NCBI GenBank assembly: GCA_947505245.1
Contig: CANNIZ010000008.1
Span: 62,001 to 126,000, forward strand
Direction: 5' to 3'
Length of the DNA: 64,000 nucleotides
Source of the DNA: Pseudomonadota bacterium
Lineage (GTDB): Bacteria > Myxococcota_A > UBA796 > GCA-2862545
The position numbers were made by a program, and so were the translations under genes. The notes below the pieces were generated by a model. The model saw only the letters and a program-made list of their open reading frames with translations, was not told where the DNA came from and made no database searches. Positions 8,895-17,995 of this stretch are shown piece by piece; position 1 is the stretch's first letter; every line of letters begins with the position of its first letter.

Positions 8895-9761
8895 TCAGGG
8901 TGAGACCACGGCGCACTCGCCACCGCCGTTCATATGAGCGAATTGAGCGCTGGTGTAGAGAATGTAGGCCTTCAGGTTCTGCAGCCCGAGACCCGCGTCA
9001 TCGTAGGAGAGCGGGTCGCCGTTGGCATCGAGGATCGCCTCGCCGGAAGCGTCTTCGAGCGGCGCAAGCGGCGCGTCGGCGAGATCGTCGAGGTGGATCT
9101 CGCCGTTCTCGTCGGCCCAGGCGGCCGGCGCGTCGAATCGGAGGTTGGCCTCTTCGGTGCCGAGGCGGTCCCAATACGTGTGATCCTGGTGGAAGAACAT
9201 CGTCGCGTCGGTCGACTCGCCGGCGGAGACGGCGATTCCGTCGGTGTCGTCTTCGCCGTTGAGGCAGAACCGGTAGTGCGTAGGGCTCGGCATTCCCCAC
9301 TTGAACGTCACCGTGACGTCGCCTTTGGTGGCCTGGCCGTCGATGTACGTGCTCCAGCCGTTTGCGATCATTTCCCCGAGGGCGTCTGCGTTGACGTCCG
9401 AGATGGCCGTCGCCTCCGCTGTCGCTGCGACCGTGTCGAAGCTGAATTTGTACCGACCTTCGGCGACCGTGATCTCGCTGACTGCGGCCGGATCGGTCGT
9501 TTTCACGAAGTCCGCGACGTAGAGGTTCGCGTCGGACGCCACGACCTCTTCGGTGCTCGGATCGGCCAGTTCGACGTTTCCGAATGCGGTGATCGAATGG
9601 TTGAACGATAGGGCCCAGCCGTCGACGAAGGACAGCTCCGCGTTGGGGAAGCCGTCGTACGGCGCCTCCTCGCCCCAAGCTGCCAGCGCCACCGTACCCT
9701 CTCCGCCGCCCTTGCATCCCGCCAATGCCGCCATCATCCCCACGATCGCCAACTTCCGCAT
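8895..9761 (-). CDS. Lipoprotein of the TonB-receptor operon, unknown family
   Basis: The 288-residue protein begins MRKLAIVGMMAALAGCKGGG (lipobox LAGC, Cys16) behind AGGAG. The mature part is beta-rich, with ALSFNHSITAFGNVEL, a TKGDVTVTFKWGMPSPTHYRF strand pair around residue 150-165, a His/Tyr-containing MFFHQDHTYW, and a C-terminal GLQNLKAYILYTSAQFAH. It shares its general layout (short conserved strand, then an FKW/FKG core) with the next lipoprotein upstream. As the last gene of a receptor operon it may bind the ligand taken up by the receptor. No family is recognised. Confidence 0.7.
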   Translation of the reverse strand: MRKLAIVGMMAALAGCKGGGEGTVALAAWGEEAPYDGFPNAELSFVDGWALSFNHSITAFGNVELADPSTEEVVASDANLYVADFVKTTDPAAVSEITVAEGRYKFSFDTVAATAEATAISDVNADALGEMIANGWSTYIDGQATKGDVTVTFKWGMPSPTHYRFCLNGEDDTDGIAVSAGESTDATMFFHQDHTYWDRLGTEEANLRFDAPAAWADENGEIHLDDLADAPLAPLEDASGEAILDANGDPLSYDDAGLGLQNLKAYILYTSAQFAHMNGGGECAVVSP

Positions 9762-9778
9762 GTCGTTCTCCTGTCGGT

Positions 9779-10540
9779 TTACTCAGCTGTCCAAGCGAGG
9801 GTCCACGGGCCGGTGGAGCCGCTCTGGCGCACCTGGGCGTACCAACGGGACCACACGGTGGTGCCGTGCGCGATGTCGTAGACGCCGTCGGCATCGGGCG
9901 CCTCGTCGACGAGGTCGGCGAAGTCCGCGCCGCGCAGCCAGCGGGTGGCGTCGATTCCGATTCGTACGGTTCCGCCCTGGGTCATTTCGGCGTCGAACGG
10001 GATGCCGCGAACCTTTCGTTGCTCCTGGGCCGTCTGCCCCGCCGACTCGTCGACCACGGTGTCGTCGATGGAGAGCGCCCCTTTGAACGCCACGGTGAGG
10101 TCTTCGTTGGTGGCTGTGCCCGCGACCACGAATGTGCCATCGAGATCGGCCGTCGGTGCGAGCCAGAGCTCTGCGCTCTGCGCCTGGCCGGAGAGACCGT
10201 CCCCGGTACCCACCACCACGGCCTCGTCGGACAGCAGGTCGATCGATGCCTGAGTGACGATCTCGCCGCGGAGGAAGCCGTAGTCGAAATGATCGATGTC
10301 GGCGTACGCGACGGGCACGATGAGGTCCCACAGCGACGCCGTGTGGAGGGGCTTCCCGGACCAGAAATAGGCGGGGCCTACGCTGACCTTTGCGGTCGTG
10401 ATGACGACGTGCCAATCACCGTCGTCGTAGGCGATCGTCCCGTCGGATTCGATGGGCGCGGCCGGCTCGGCGACCACGTCGAAAGTTATGCGCTCGCCGC
10501 CTGTCGTGGAGACGCAGGCTGCCAGACTTAGGAAGATCAC
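9779..10540 (-). CDS. Lipoprotein coupled to TonB-dependent receptor
   Basis: This 253-residue product starts at GTG 10540, overlapping the receptor stop by 4 bp (GTGA). The N-terminus MIFLSLAACVS carries a lipobox (LAAC) only nine residues in, with no positive n-region, which is unusually short. The mature protein is beta-rich (DWHVVITTAKVSVGPAYF, HFDYGFLRGEIV, EDLTVAFKGALSIDD). It looks distantly related to the lipoprotein encoded next. A role as a surface or periplasmic partner of the receptor is inferred from coupling only. Confidence 0.65.
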   Translation of the reverse strand: MIFLSLAACVSTTGGERITFDVVAEPAAPIESDGTIAYDDGDWHVVITTAKVSVGPAYFWSGKPLHTASLWDLIVPVAYADIDHFDYGFLRGEIVTQASIDLLSDEAVVVGTGDGLSGQAQSAELWLAPTADLDGTFVVAGTATNEDLTVAFKGALSIDDTVVDESAGQTAQEQRKVRGIPFDAEMTQGGTVRIGIDATRWLRGADFADLVDEAPDADGVYDIAHGTTVWSRWYAQVRQSGSTGPWTLAWTAE

Positions 10541-13041
10541 GAGGCCTCCGGGCGGAAGGTGACGGACACCATCACGGCGCGCGGCGGACCCGGGCTCACC
10601 TGCCGCGTCGGCACACGCGTGGGGAATGCGTTCCCGCTCACGTCAGGGAACCACGACGAGAAGTTGTACTCGGCGAGGGCGTAGCGGGCTCCGAGCGCGT
10701 TCGTGACGGACACACCGAGCGCGACGGGCCCGACGTTCGCCGTGGTCGCGAGGTCGACCGTGAACACGGCGTCGCTTCGCTGCGACTGGGGTAGCGGCCG
10801 CGGGGCGATGTAATCGACGCCAAGCCCGTGCTGGAGCGACAGCCACGGCGTCGGGTCCCACGACTCGGCGATGTCCGAGCGCAGCACCCAGGGAGGTACG
10901 TAGGGGATCAGCTTTCCAGCGACGCGATCGCTGTTGTAGTACGCATAGGACGGAGGCAGATCCTTGCCGAATACGCCGTAGGTGTACGTGATCGAGTTTC
11001 GCGCCACGAGGCCGTTGACGTAGAGCTCGCTCTGGGCGATGGCTCCGTAGCGCGACGTCTCGCCGGCGATGACGTTCTTGCCGGCCTCCTCGTCGAACAC
11101 GAGATCCTTGTTCACGTGGGTTGTGAAGCCGATCAGACGCACCTTTCCGCCGCCTCCGCGCAGCGAATGGTCGAGGACGAGCCCGGTTTCGCCCGCGCTC
11201 ACGCGCCCGAACGGCGCCTTCTCATCTTCGGAGATGGAGAGCGCCTCGATCGAACGAACTCCGCTTCCGGCGGCGGTGGTCCAGTGCAGCTTTTGGGTGA
11301 GCTTCAGGTCGATCGAGCCGCGCGGACCGAGGCCGGTGCCGTACGCGGTGCGAGATGCGTCCTGGAGCCTCGCGCCGTACCGGTCGGTTTCGGGGCAGTT
11401 CACCTGGTCACGGGCGATGCCCGGGTACCAGCCGTCCTTGGCGGCGCAGGCGTCCTTTACCTCGTAGACGAACGACTCAGCGCGCAGGCCCGCTCGAAGC
11501 GTGACGCGATCGGCGAAGGTGGCGTCTGCGTCGACCCACGGTGCGATGTCGCTCTGGCGCACCTCCGCGTCGATCTCGGTGCGGTAAGGCACAGCGTCCT
11601 GATCGCGCAGGCGCCGCGCGGTCGCCGTCGTGGTGTCGAACCGGCCGGACAGGCCGGCGGCGTAGCTCCCGTCGAGGTGTTCGAACGAATAGGGCCGACG
11701 CGCCTCGGCGCGAATGCCCCCCGTTATCGCGTGGTACGTCGCTTCGAGCAGGTCGCCTCGTTGCGCGTGGGGACTCTCTCCGGGTCGGCGGTCATCGAGC
11801 AGAAATCCCGTGAAATTCTCCCGGTCGCGCATCGCGACCTGGTCGACGTACGCGACGAACGACCAGGTTCCGTTTTCCCTCTCGCCGTCCAGGCCGACCG
11901 TCGCGAACACGCGCTCGCTCGAGCCGCCCTGGCGCGTGTCGTACGTTCCGAACGCGTCAATGCGATTGGCCTCTACGTCTTCGCGTCGGAGCAGTCCGGC
12001 GGAGTCGTAGGCCGCGCCGTAGGCCCCCACGATGGCGTGCCATTTCGTGTCCACACCCGCTTCGCCGTCGACGCGTGCGATGGCCGATCCGCGCTGGGCC
12101 CCGCGGTTGACGCCGTACCCCCGGGTCGAGAATACCTCGCCCGCGAAGAAGGACCCCGCCGAATCACCGGGTCGCCAGCCGATGAACGCGCGGCGGGTGC
12201 CAAAGCTGCCGGCCTCGGCCTTTGCAGTCAGGCCGCGATCGGTCAGTCCGAGCGTGAAGGCTGCGCTGCCTGCGACTGCGAAGTCCCCCTGGGACGGGTC
12301 GAAGGGCCCCTCGACGATGCGCACGCCCGAGATCACCTCGGGGATGAGGAAGTGGGTGTTGGCGAGCCCGTGTCCGTGGGGATTATCGACCTCGTTCAGC
12401 GGCATTCCCTCGAGCAGGAACTCGACGTCCTGGCCCTCCCGCGCGTCGAACCCGCGCATGAACACCTGCTCGGCGTGGCCGGCGCCGCCGGTCTGTGTCT
12501 GGAAGACGCCCGGCGCGACGGTGAGCATCTTGGCGGCGCTGTCGCGAGGGATGACGCGAATCGTGTCGATGGCGACGCGTACGTCGCCAGCCCCCGCCTC
12601 CGGGACGGCGGAAGCCTTGGCCTCGACGACGATGATGTCGGTGGGCTCCTCGGGATCGTCGACCTCCTCGACGGCCTCCGCGACGGGCGGCGTGAACGTG
12701 AATGACACGACGACCACGGCCTCGACGGGTTGACCGTCTTGCAGCGCGGGGGTGAACTTCAGCTGGCGAGCGGCGTCGACTGCCGGCCCGACGAACTCCG
12801 GGATGGCGTTTGGCTCAGCGACGGCGGCGGTCACTGTGCCGTCGAGGCCAACCGTGACCGAGACGTGAACCACGCCGGACAGGCGTTCTGGGCTGGCCTC
12901 GTCGGGGTAGACCGGGACGACCTGTCCGAGCAGTGTGGCAGGTACGACGACCGGTTCCGCGGCGGGCGTTTGCGCGTCGTCCTGTGCGAACGCGGGCACG
13001 CCGATCGACAGCATCCCGACGATGCTCCAGCGCATTCGCAT
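10537..13041 (-). CDS. TonB-dependent receptor with its own N-terminal TonB domain
   Basis: The 834-residue protein has a signal peptide ending at PAFAQ. A TonB C-terminal-type domain follows (residues ~35-118: QVVPVYPDEASPERLSG, AARQLKFTPALQDGQPV), then an acidic linker (EEVDDPEEPTD). A plug domain comes next (IRVIPRDSAAKML, AEQVFMRGFDAREGQ, VRIVEGPFDPSQGDFAVAG), and then a ~600-residue beta-barrel ending in strands such as ALGARYALAEYNFSS. The plug carries a His-rich NPHGHGLANTH. A TonB domain on the receptor's periplasmic N-terminus is uncommon and could pre-couple it to ExbBD. The substrate is unknown; metal or a metal chelate is a guess. It is downstream of regBA. Confidence 0.9.
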   Translation of the reverse strand: MRMRWSIVGMLSIGVPAFAQDDAQTPAAEPVVVPATLLGQVVPVYPDEASPERLSGVVHVSVTVGLDGTVTAAVAEPNAIPEFVGPAVDAARQLKFTPALQDGQPVEAVVVVSFTFTPPVAEAVEEVDDPEEPTDIIVVEAKASAVPEAGAGDVRVAIDTIRVIPRDSAAKMLTVAPGVFQTQTGGAGHAEQVFMRGFDAREGQDVEFLLEGMPLNEVDNPHGHGLANTHFLIPEVISGVRIVEGPFDPSQGDFAVAGSAAFTLGLTDRGLTAKAEAGSFGTRRAFIGWRPGDSAGSFFAGEVFSTRGYGVNRGAQRGSAIARVDGEAGVDTKWHAIVGAYGAAYDSAGLLRREDVEANRIDAFGTYDTRQGGSSERVFATVGLDGERENGTWSFVAYVDQVAMRDRENFTGFLLDDRRPGESPHAQRGDLLEATYHAITGGIRAEARRPYSFEHLDGSYAAGLSGRFDTTTATARRLRDQDAVPYRTEIDAEVRQSDIAPWVDADATFADRVTLRAGLRAESFVYEVKDACAAKDGWYPGIARDQVNCPETDRYGARLQDASRTAYGTGLGPRGSIDLKLTQKLHWTTAAGSGVRSIEALSISEDEKAPFGRVSAGETGLVLDHSLRGGGGKVRLIGFTTHVNKDLVFDEEAGKNVIAGETSRYGAIAQSELYVNGLVARNSITYTYGVFGKDLPPSYAYYNSDRVAGKLIPYVPPWVLRSDIAESWDPTPWLSLQHGLGVDYIAPRPLPQSQRSDAVFTVDLATTANVGPVALGVSVTNALGARYALAEYNFSSWFPDVSGNAFPTRVPTRQVSPGPPRAVMVSVTFRPEAS

Positions 13042-13092
13042 TCCCGACTCCGTGTTGGGTGCGAAGGTAGTCGACTGCGCGGCGGCGTGAAT

Positions 13093-13107
13093 GCGACATG
13101 ATGTCGC
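13093..13107. promoter_or_regulatory. RegA/RegR-type box upstream of the TonB receptor operon
   Basis: GCGACATGATGTCGC is a near-perfect inverted repeat fitting the RegA/PrrA-type half-site arrangement GCGNC-N5-GNCGC, with one mismatch to the RegR consensus GNGRCRTTNNGNCGC as I recall it. It lies 7 bp past the regA stop and about 50 bp before the receptor start, so the adjacent regulator could control this operon. Confidence 0.5.
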
Positions 13108-13113
13108 GCCTGT

Positions 13114-13623
13114 TTAGCGGACGGGCGGCAGTTTCTGGAGCTTCCTCTGCAACGTTCGCCGGTGGAGCCCGAGACGTTTTGCCGCGACCGAGATGTTTCC
13201 GCCGCACGCGTGGAGTACCGCGAGGATGTGGGAGCGTTCGACGTTGTCGAGTGATTCGGAGGGCAGAGGGTCGAGCGCGTCGCGGAGCGCCTGGACGATC
13301 TCGGCGCCCGCGAGCGGCTTGGTGCGGAAGTCGACCGCGCCGACGCGCATGGCGTCGACGGCAGACTGAATCGTCGCGTTGCCCGACAGGAGCACGCAGC
13401 GGCACGCGGGAGCCCTGTCGGCGAGCAGGCGGACCACGCCGACGCCGTCGCCATCGTCGAGGCGCAGATCGATGAGCGCCAGGTCGGGCTGCAGAGCTGC
13501 GCAGGCCCCGGCGGCCTCGGTCAAGCCAGCTACGAGGGTCACGCGGAAGCCCGCTGCGCGCAGCGTACGCCCCAGCACCTCGCGGTAGGCGGCGTCGTTT
13601 TCGACCACGAGCACGGTTGTCAT
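13114..13623 (-). CDS. regA: RegA/PrrA-type redox response regulator
   Basis: The 169-residue protein has a receiver domain (TVLVVENDAAYREVL; phospho-acceptor Asp in LALIDLRLDDGDG; KPLAGAE for the conserved Lys). A short linker and a Fis-type helix-turn-helix follow: ACGGNISVAAKRLGLHRRTL. That HTH, with the HRRTLQRKL ending, is the signature of RegA/PrrA/ActR regulators of redox-responsive genes. The ATG overlaps the regB stop (ATGA). The length matches the family (~180 aa). Confidence 0.88.
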   Translation of the reverse strand: MTTVLVVENDAAYREVLGRTLRAAGFRVTLVAGLTEAAGACAALQPDLALIDLRLDDGDGVGVVRLLADRAPACRCVLLSGNATIQSAVDAMRVGAVDFRTKPLAGAEIVQALRDALDPLPSESLDNVERSHILAVLHACGGNISVAAKRLGLHRRTLQRKLQKLPPVR

Positions 13624-14822
13624 GCCGACCTCCGGGGCATGTGAATCGTCGTGAGAGCGCCCCGGTCGACACCCGCGCTCAACACGACGTCACCACCGAC
13701 CGACTGCGCGAAGCTGTGGGCGACGAACAAGCCGAGCCCGGTGCCGGCCCAGCCGGTTCGAAACGGCTCGCCCGTGTGGCCGATCACGGTGGAATCGATG
13801 CCGACGCCATCGTCGCGGACGACCAGTTCCACCAGGTCGCCGACGACCCGTGCAGAGACATGGATCTGGCGCGCTCCTGCGCGGCGCGCGTTGTCGAGGG
13901 CAACCCAGACCGCGCCCCGCCAATTCGCCTCCGCTCCGGACACCCTGGGCAGGCCGCGCTCTTCGATGACCTCGACCTGAACATCGGGTGCCGCCCTCCG
14001 CCACTCCGAGACCCAACCGCTTGGGTCGGGCACACAGGTGGCGTCGCCCTGGTCGTCGTTTGCTCTGAGACGTTCCAGTATTGAGCGACAGCGGTCGACC
14101 TGGCTGATGAGCGCGGTACGTGCAGGTCCTGGCGCCTGCTCCTCGACGAGTAGCTGGATTGTTCCGAGCGGCGTGCCGAGCTCGTGCGCTACACCTGCCG
14201 TGAGGGTTCCGAGAGCGGCGAGACGATCGGTGGCGGCTCGCCTTCGTTGGCCCGACAGCTCCTCGGCGTCTCGAGCGCGGACGGACGCGGACAGTTGCCC
14301 GATGACCCAGGCGATGGCGATCGCGGCGAAGTCGAACGCGACGATGTGTGACAGCAGGTGCTGCGGTGTGAGGGCTTCGGCGGGGTTTCCGTGCAGTCGC
14401 CCAAGCTCCACCACGACGAGGCCTTGCAGGAACATCGCCGCGCCGACCACGATCCATGCGCGCTGCGGCGGCAAGACGACGGCAATCAACGCGACGTACA
14501 CCAGGTACGCCGACATCAGCGGGTTGGCGGGGCCGCCGGACAGAGCCAGGATTACGGTGAGTCCTACCAGGTCGATCGCCCCGTGCAGATACACGAGGCG
14601 CGACCCGGGCTCGTGGAGGCGGATCCATGCGGCCTCGAAGATGTCGATCGCGCCAAGCACAGTCAGGGCGACGAACAACGCGACCGAGTGCAGGTGCAGA
14701 TCCGTTTCGGCCTCGGCTACCAGCATGATCACGACCTGAACAACCAGGACGCTGCGTCGGGTGCGCGCGAGCCATCGCAGCGCGAGCGCGGCGTCGGACG
14801 TATCGATGAGTTCGTTCGCCAT
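13620..14822 (-). CDS. regB: RegB/PrrB-type redox sensor histidine kinase
   Basis: The 400-residue membrane kinase has about six hydrophobic segments in the first 180 residues, including the quinone-binding-type motif GGPANPL (~residue 94, cf. GGxxNPF). The H-box AHELGTPLGTIQLL (~208) is the RegB form of this motif. A cysteine in DRCRSIL (~243) sits where RegB has its redox-active Cys. The ATPase domain shows ALDNARRAGA (N-box), VVRDDGVGI and GWAGTGLGLF. It probably reports quinone or redox state to the RegA partner encoded downstream. The start is ATG 14822. Confidence 0.88.
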   Translation of the reverse strand: MANELIDTSDAALALRWLARTRRSVLVVQVVIMLVAEAETDLHLHSVALFVALTVLGAIDIFEAAWIRLHEPGSRLVYLHGAIDLVGLTVILALSGGPANPLMSAYLVYVALIAVVLPPQRAWIVVGAAMFLQGLVVVELGRLHGNPAEALTPQHLLSHIVAFDFAAIAIAWVIGQLSASVRARDAEELSGQRRRAATDRLAALGTLTAGVAHELGTPLGTIQLLVEEQAPGPARTALISQVDRCRSILERLRANDDQGDATCVPDPSGWVSEWRRAAPDVQVEVIEERGLPRVSGAEANWRGAVWVALDNARRAGARQIHVSARVVGDLVELVVRDDGVGIDSTVIGHTGEPFRTGWAGTGLGLFVAHSFAQSVGGDVVLSAGVDRGALTTIHMPRRSA

Positions 14823-14856
14823 GGGGTTCCCTAACCGCGCGTGTCGGTGGTCCTGT

Positions 14857-14871
14857 GTGGCAATTTGTCGC
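14857..14871. promoter_or_regulatory. RegA/RegR-type box upstream of regB
   Basis: GTGGCAATTTGTCGC matches GNGRCRTTNNGNCGC at all but one position. It lies 35 bp before the regB start, in the intergenic region shared with the divergent lipoprotein gene at 14920, and suggests autoregulation. Confidence 0.45.
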
Positions 14872-14919
14872 GGCGAAGCCAGACGCCGCATCGGATAGCA
14901 TCGGTGCATCGGAGGAGTA

Positions 14920-16128
14920 ATGACCGCCTGGTTGTTCCTGGTGGCGTGCGATGTGGGAGGTCGCACGGTCCACATCGTGGAGGCGCCATCGAACAATCCT
15001 GCGCCGACCGAGGACACCGACGATTCGCCGGTGACGCTCGAGCAGCCGCTTCCGTGCTCGTACGCGGAGGTGGACCCGACGGATCTCGATGTTTCTTACT
15101 GCGCGGGCGTTTCGCCGGAGCCTGGCGACGCCTTGCCCGGAGGCGCGCCCGACCCAGAGGCCGCGCATACATCGGGCCAAGATGCGCTCATGCAGGAGCG
15201 TTGCGGCGTGTTCAACATCCTCGGGGTGTTCGGTACGGACGGTGCGATCGATACACCGTCGAGCCTTTACTGCGATGCCGACGCCGGGTTGCGGCTCTCG
15301 CAGGTGATCGGCGCCGACGAGGCCGTTTCCTATCGCACGCTTGCGGATAGCTGCATCGCTGTGCCCTACGCGGGTAGCATCGCAGCCGTCGACGGTGGTT
15401 GGAAGACCTGGTGGCTCGGGCGCGCGGATGACGGGACCTCGATCGTGCACCGTTCGCTCGTGAGCGACGATGGTGGCATGGACGATGAGATCCTGGACAC
15501 GCCGCACGCCTATTTCGTGGTCCCGGTGGCCGGCGACCCGGACTCCGCGTTGGCGATCGACGGCGACGGCGTGGTGCGTGTGATCGACGCAAGTGGAGTC
15601 GAGTCGGCCCCGCTGCCCTCCCGTGATCATGTGTCGGCGGTGGCAAGCCCGGATGGAATCCTGGTCGCTGGCTGTGACAACGATGGGCACCTCTCGATCG
15701 TTCGGCACGGCGCCACCGACGAGACGCTGTTCGAGCGCGACGGATGCGGGTGGTCGTATGCGCCACGGATCGCTTCGGGCTTGAGCGGATTCGCACTTGC
15801 GTGGCGCCATGACGAGGGGACGAGCGTGCTCGTCAACGGTGTCGAGACTGTGTTTCCGGAGGGCGGGGCGACAGCCCTGGCCGCCGACGGCGACACCTGG
15901 ATCGCTGTGGTGGGGGCGAGCGTGATGCGGATCGGCGCTGACGGCGTTGTGACGGCGACGCGACGGCACCCCGTGCTCGCTGCGGCCGGCGACGATGTCG
16001 ATCAGATCGATGTCGCGGTGATGGACGATCACCTCCTGTTTCAGGTCGTGAACCTGTCTGCAATCACAGTGCCGCCGCATGTGTTCGTGTACAACCGCTT
16101 GGAGCTCTCCGCGACGTCGGCGCCGTGA
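14920..16128 (+). CDS. Lipoprotein with repeated beta-propeller-like segments
   Basis: The 402-residue protein starts at ATG 14920 after GGAGG (MTAWLFLVACDVGG, lipobox LVAC). After a Thr/Asp/Pro linker it has a Cys-containing region and then short repeated beta segments (VVPVAGDPDSALAIDGDGVV, SAVASPDGILVAGCDNDG, GGATALAADGDTWIAVVG). The blade-like spacing fits a beta-propeller, without catalytic residues I can name. The stop overlaps the next gene (GTGA). Confidence 0.6.
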   Translation: MTAWLFLVACDVGGRTVHIVEAPSNNPAPTEDTDDSPVTLEQPLPCSYAEVDPTDLDVSYCAGVSPEPGDALPGGAPDPEAAHTSGQDALMQERCGVFNILGVFGTDGAIDTPSSLYCDADAGLRLSQVIGADEAVSYRTLADSCIAVPYAGSIAAVDGGWKTWWLGRADDGTSIVHRSLVSDDGGMDDEILDTPHAYFVVPVAGDPDSALAIDGDGVVRVIDASGVESAPLPSRDHVSAVASPDGILVAGCDNDGHLSIVRHGATDETLFERDGCGWSYAPRIASGLSGFALAWRHDEGTSVLVNGVETVFPEGGATALAADGDTWIAVVGASVMRIGADGVVTATRRHPVLAAAGDDVDQIDVAVMDDHLLFQVVNLSAITVPPHVFVYNRLELSATSAP

Positions 16129-17147
16129 GTCCGACGTTCGCGACGGAGTCTCCGGGGGTCACGCTCGCGGTGGGCGAGGCGAGGGTCGACTTGTCTGCAG
16201 CGTTGGGCGCGACCGTGTGGCCGTACGTCGGTCCTGACGCGGACGTCGTCCGGCTCGATGCGCTCTCGCGCCCCGGCGTGCGCGTGAGCCCCGCGGTCGC
16301 AGGGGTGCATGTAGCGCGTGACGATGGTTTTTTCGGGGAGGCTCGCGCCGAGGAGGGTACGGTCCACGAAGGGGGCCTCGAGCTTGGCGAGGCGCGGGTC
16401 GGGTACCAGCATCCCGACGGATGGGTCGGGGCCTGGGTCGGTCGGTCCGAGCTCCCGCTCGCGTACGACCGCGAGGTGGAGCCGGAGGGGCTCGGCTACG
16501 CGACGCGTCCCGTCCTGTCGAACGCGGTGCTCCCGGTCCACGCGAACGGTGCGGGCACGTCGATGGCGTGGCCAGACCACGGGTCCGTCGATGTCGGAGC
16601 GTCCTGGCCGGCGTTGACGTCGGATGCACCTGTCCTTTGGACGCGCCTGCATGTGACACCGTGGGGAGCCCTTCCGGACGATGCCGATGCCGCTTCGGAC
16701 GCTGCGAGGGCGATGATCGCGGTCGGGGCAGCGACCCAGCGGTCTACGTCACTGGGCACGCTCGCTCTCGCATCGGCCGATCTCGCAGTCCGTTGGCGCA
16801 GCCTGGGCTTTGATGCATCCGGTCTCGTCGCGCGGCGGGGTGCGACGCGGACCTCGCTCCTGGTGGGGTTTCAGGTGCCGCTCCTGCCCGGCCACGCGCC
16901 GGACCTCCTGCTCCGGACGCGAATCGAGCGGGTGGGGGCGCTTCTGCCCGACGAGGACTCACGGTACGTCGCGGATGTTCGTCTGGCCGCGCGAACGCGC
17001 GATCGCCGCGTCACGACCTACCTCGAATGCGTGCTGTCGCGCGAGCAGGGCGCGGCTGTCGCAGAGGGCGAGGACGTGGTCGACCTCGGGCGAGGCATCG
17101 AGCGCGCGAACGACGCGTGTGGCGCTGGGTTGTTGCTTCGGATGTAG
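16125..17147 (+). CDS. Porin-like beta-strand protein, unknown
   Basis: The 340-residue protein is coupled to the preceding lipoprotein by a GTGA overlap. It is rich in alternating-polarity strands with Gly/Trp/Tyr (EGGLELGEARVGYQHPDG, GAWVGRSELPLAYDRE, LASADLAVRWRSLGFDASG, TSLLVGFQVPLLPG). That pattern resembles outer-membrane porins of the polyphosphate/phosphate-selective type. No signal peptide is visible after the GTG start, which is odd for a barrel, so the true start or topology may differ. Confidence 0.5.
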   Translation: MSPTFATESPGVTLAVGEARVDLSAALGATVWPYVGPDADVVRLDALSRPGVRVSPAVAGVHVARDDGFFGEARAEEGTVHEGGLELGEARVGYQHPDGWVGAWVGRSELPLAYDREVEPEGLGYATRPVLSNAVLPVHANGAGTSMAWPDHGSVDVGASWPALTSDAPVLWTRLHVTPWGALPDDADAASDAARAMIAVGAATQRSTSLGTLALASADLAVRWRSLGFDASGLVARRGATRTSLLVGFQVPLLPGHAPDLLLRTRIERVGALLPDEDSRYVADVRLAARTRDRRVTTYLECVLSREQGAAVAEGEDVVDLGRGIERANDACGAGLLLRM

Positions 17148-17155
17148 GAGTCACA

Positions 17156-17995
17156 ATGTGGTGGATCGCTTCGGCGCAGGCGTGGGATCAGGTTGGGGCG
17201 ACGTGGGCGCCCGAGGATCGACCCGTGGAGGTGTGGCTCGGTGACGTCGGCGACCTGCCCGACTCGGAGGTGGAGGCGGCCGCACAGGCGGCGATGGCGA
17301 CGTGGTCCGACGTCGACTGTGCGGACATCGATCTCGTCTACGCCGGCCGGGCGCCCGACGCGATCCACGGTTCGGCAGACGGGAAGAACGTGCTTTCCGT
17401 GCTGTCTGCGGCCTGGGCGGGTGAGGCTGCCTTGCTCTCCGAGCCGGTGATCGTGCGCGACGGCGCGCGCATGGTCGAGGTGGACATCGCGCTGAACGAC
17501 CACGACCACGCGTTCGTGACGTCGGGCGCGGACGGGCTGACGACGTTCGACGTGCAGGGCGGCTTCACGCACGAGCTCGGCCACCTGCTCGGGCTGTGGC
17601 ACAGCACGGTCGCCGACGCCTCACTGAACCCGCTCTTGGACGGCCGACCCCAGGCGACATCGCTCGCCGAGGACGACATCACCGGACTGTGTGAGATCTA
17701 CGCTGTGGGCACGGGCGGTCTTGGCGAGGTGTGCGGCGAAGGTCCCGATTGTGCGAGCGGGACGTGCCTGGCTGATGGGGCGGATCGGTACTGCACCGTC
17801 ACCTGCCCCGACGACTCGTGCCCCGATGGTTACGACTGCCTCGACGCCAGCGGGGACCAGGTCTGTGTGAAGGCATCGGACGGCGGCTGCGGCTGTCGTT
17901 CGGCATCGGCGCCCGGCAGCGGCGCCCTGGCCGCCGGGTTTGCGGTTTGTTGGATGCGCATTCGTCGCCGCCGAGTGGCTGCGGAAGTCGCCTGA
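17156..17995 (+). CDS. Matrixin-type metalloprotease with MYXO-CTERM-like sorting tail
   Basis: The 279-residue protein starts at ATG 17156 behind TAGGAG and has a short export signal (MWWIASAQA). The zinc motif FTHELGHLLGLWH (~residue 138) is the metzincin HExxHxxGxxH signature of matrixins. A Cys-rich domain follows (CGEGPDCASGTC, CPDDSCPDGYDC). The C-terminus has GCGCRSASA, a hydrophobic stretch (GALAAGFAVCW) and an Arg cluster, matching the tripartite MYXO-CTERM pattern for surface sorting in Myxococcota. It is probably exported and proteolytic; substrates are unknown. Confidence 0.87.
   Translation: MWWIASAQAWDQVGATWAPEDRPVEVWLGDVGDLPDSEVEAAAQAAMATWSDVDCADIDLVYAGRAPDAIHGSADGKNVLSVLSAAWAGEAALLSEPVIVRDGARMVEVDIALNDHDHAFVTSGADGLTTFDVQGGFTHELGHLLGLWHSTVADASLNPLLDGRPQATSLAEDDITGLCEIYAVGTGGLGEVCGEGPDCASGTCLADGADRYCTVTCPDDSCPDGYDCLDASGDQVCVKASDGGCGCRSASAPGSGALAAGFAVCWMRIRRRRVAAEVA

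Noticed and set aside
13042-13113. Riboswitch (for example cobalamin) in front of the TonB receptor
   Set aside because: Only 72 bp are available and the only structure is the short RegA-type inverted repeat; no cobalamin box is present.
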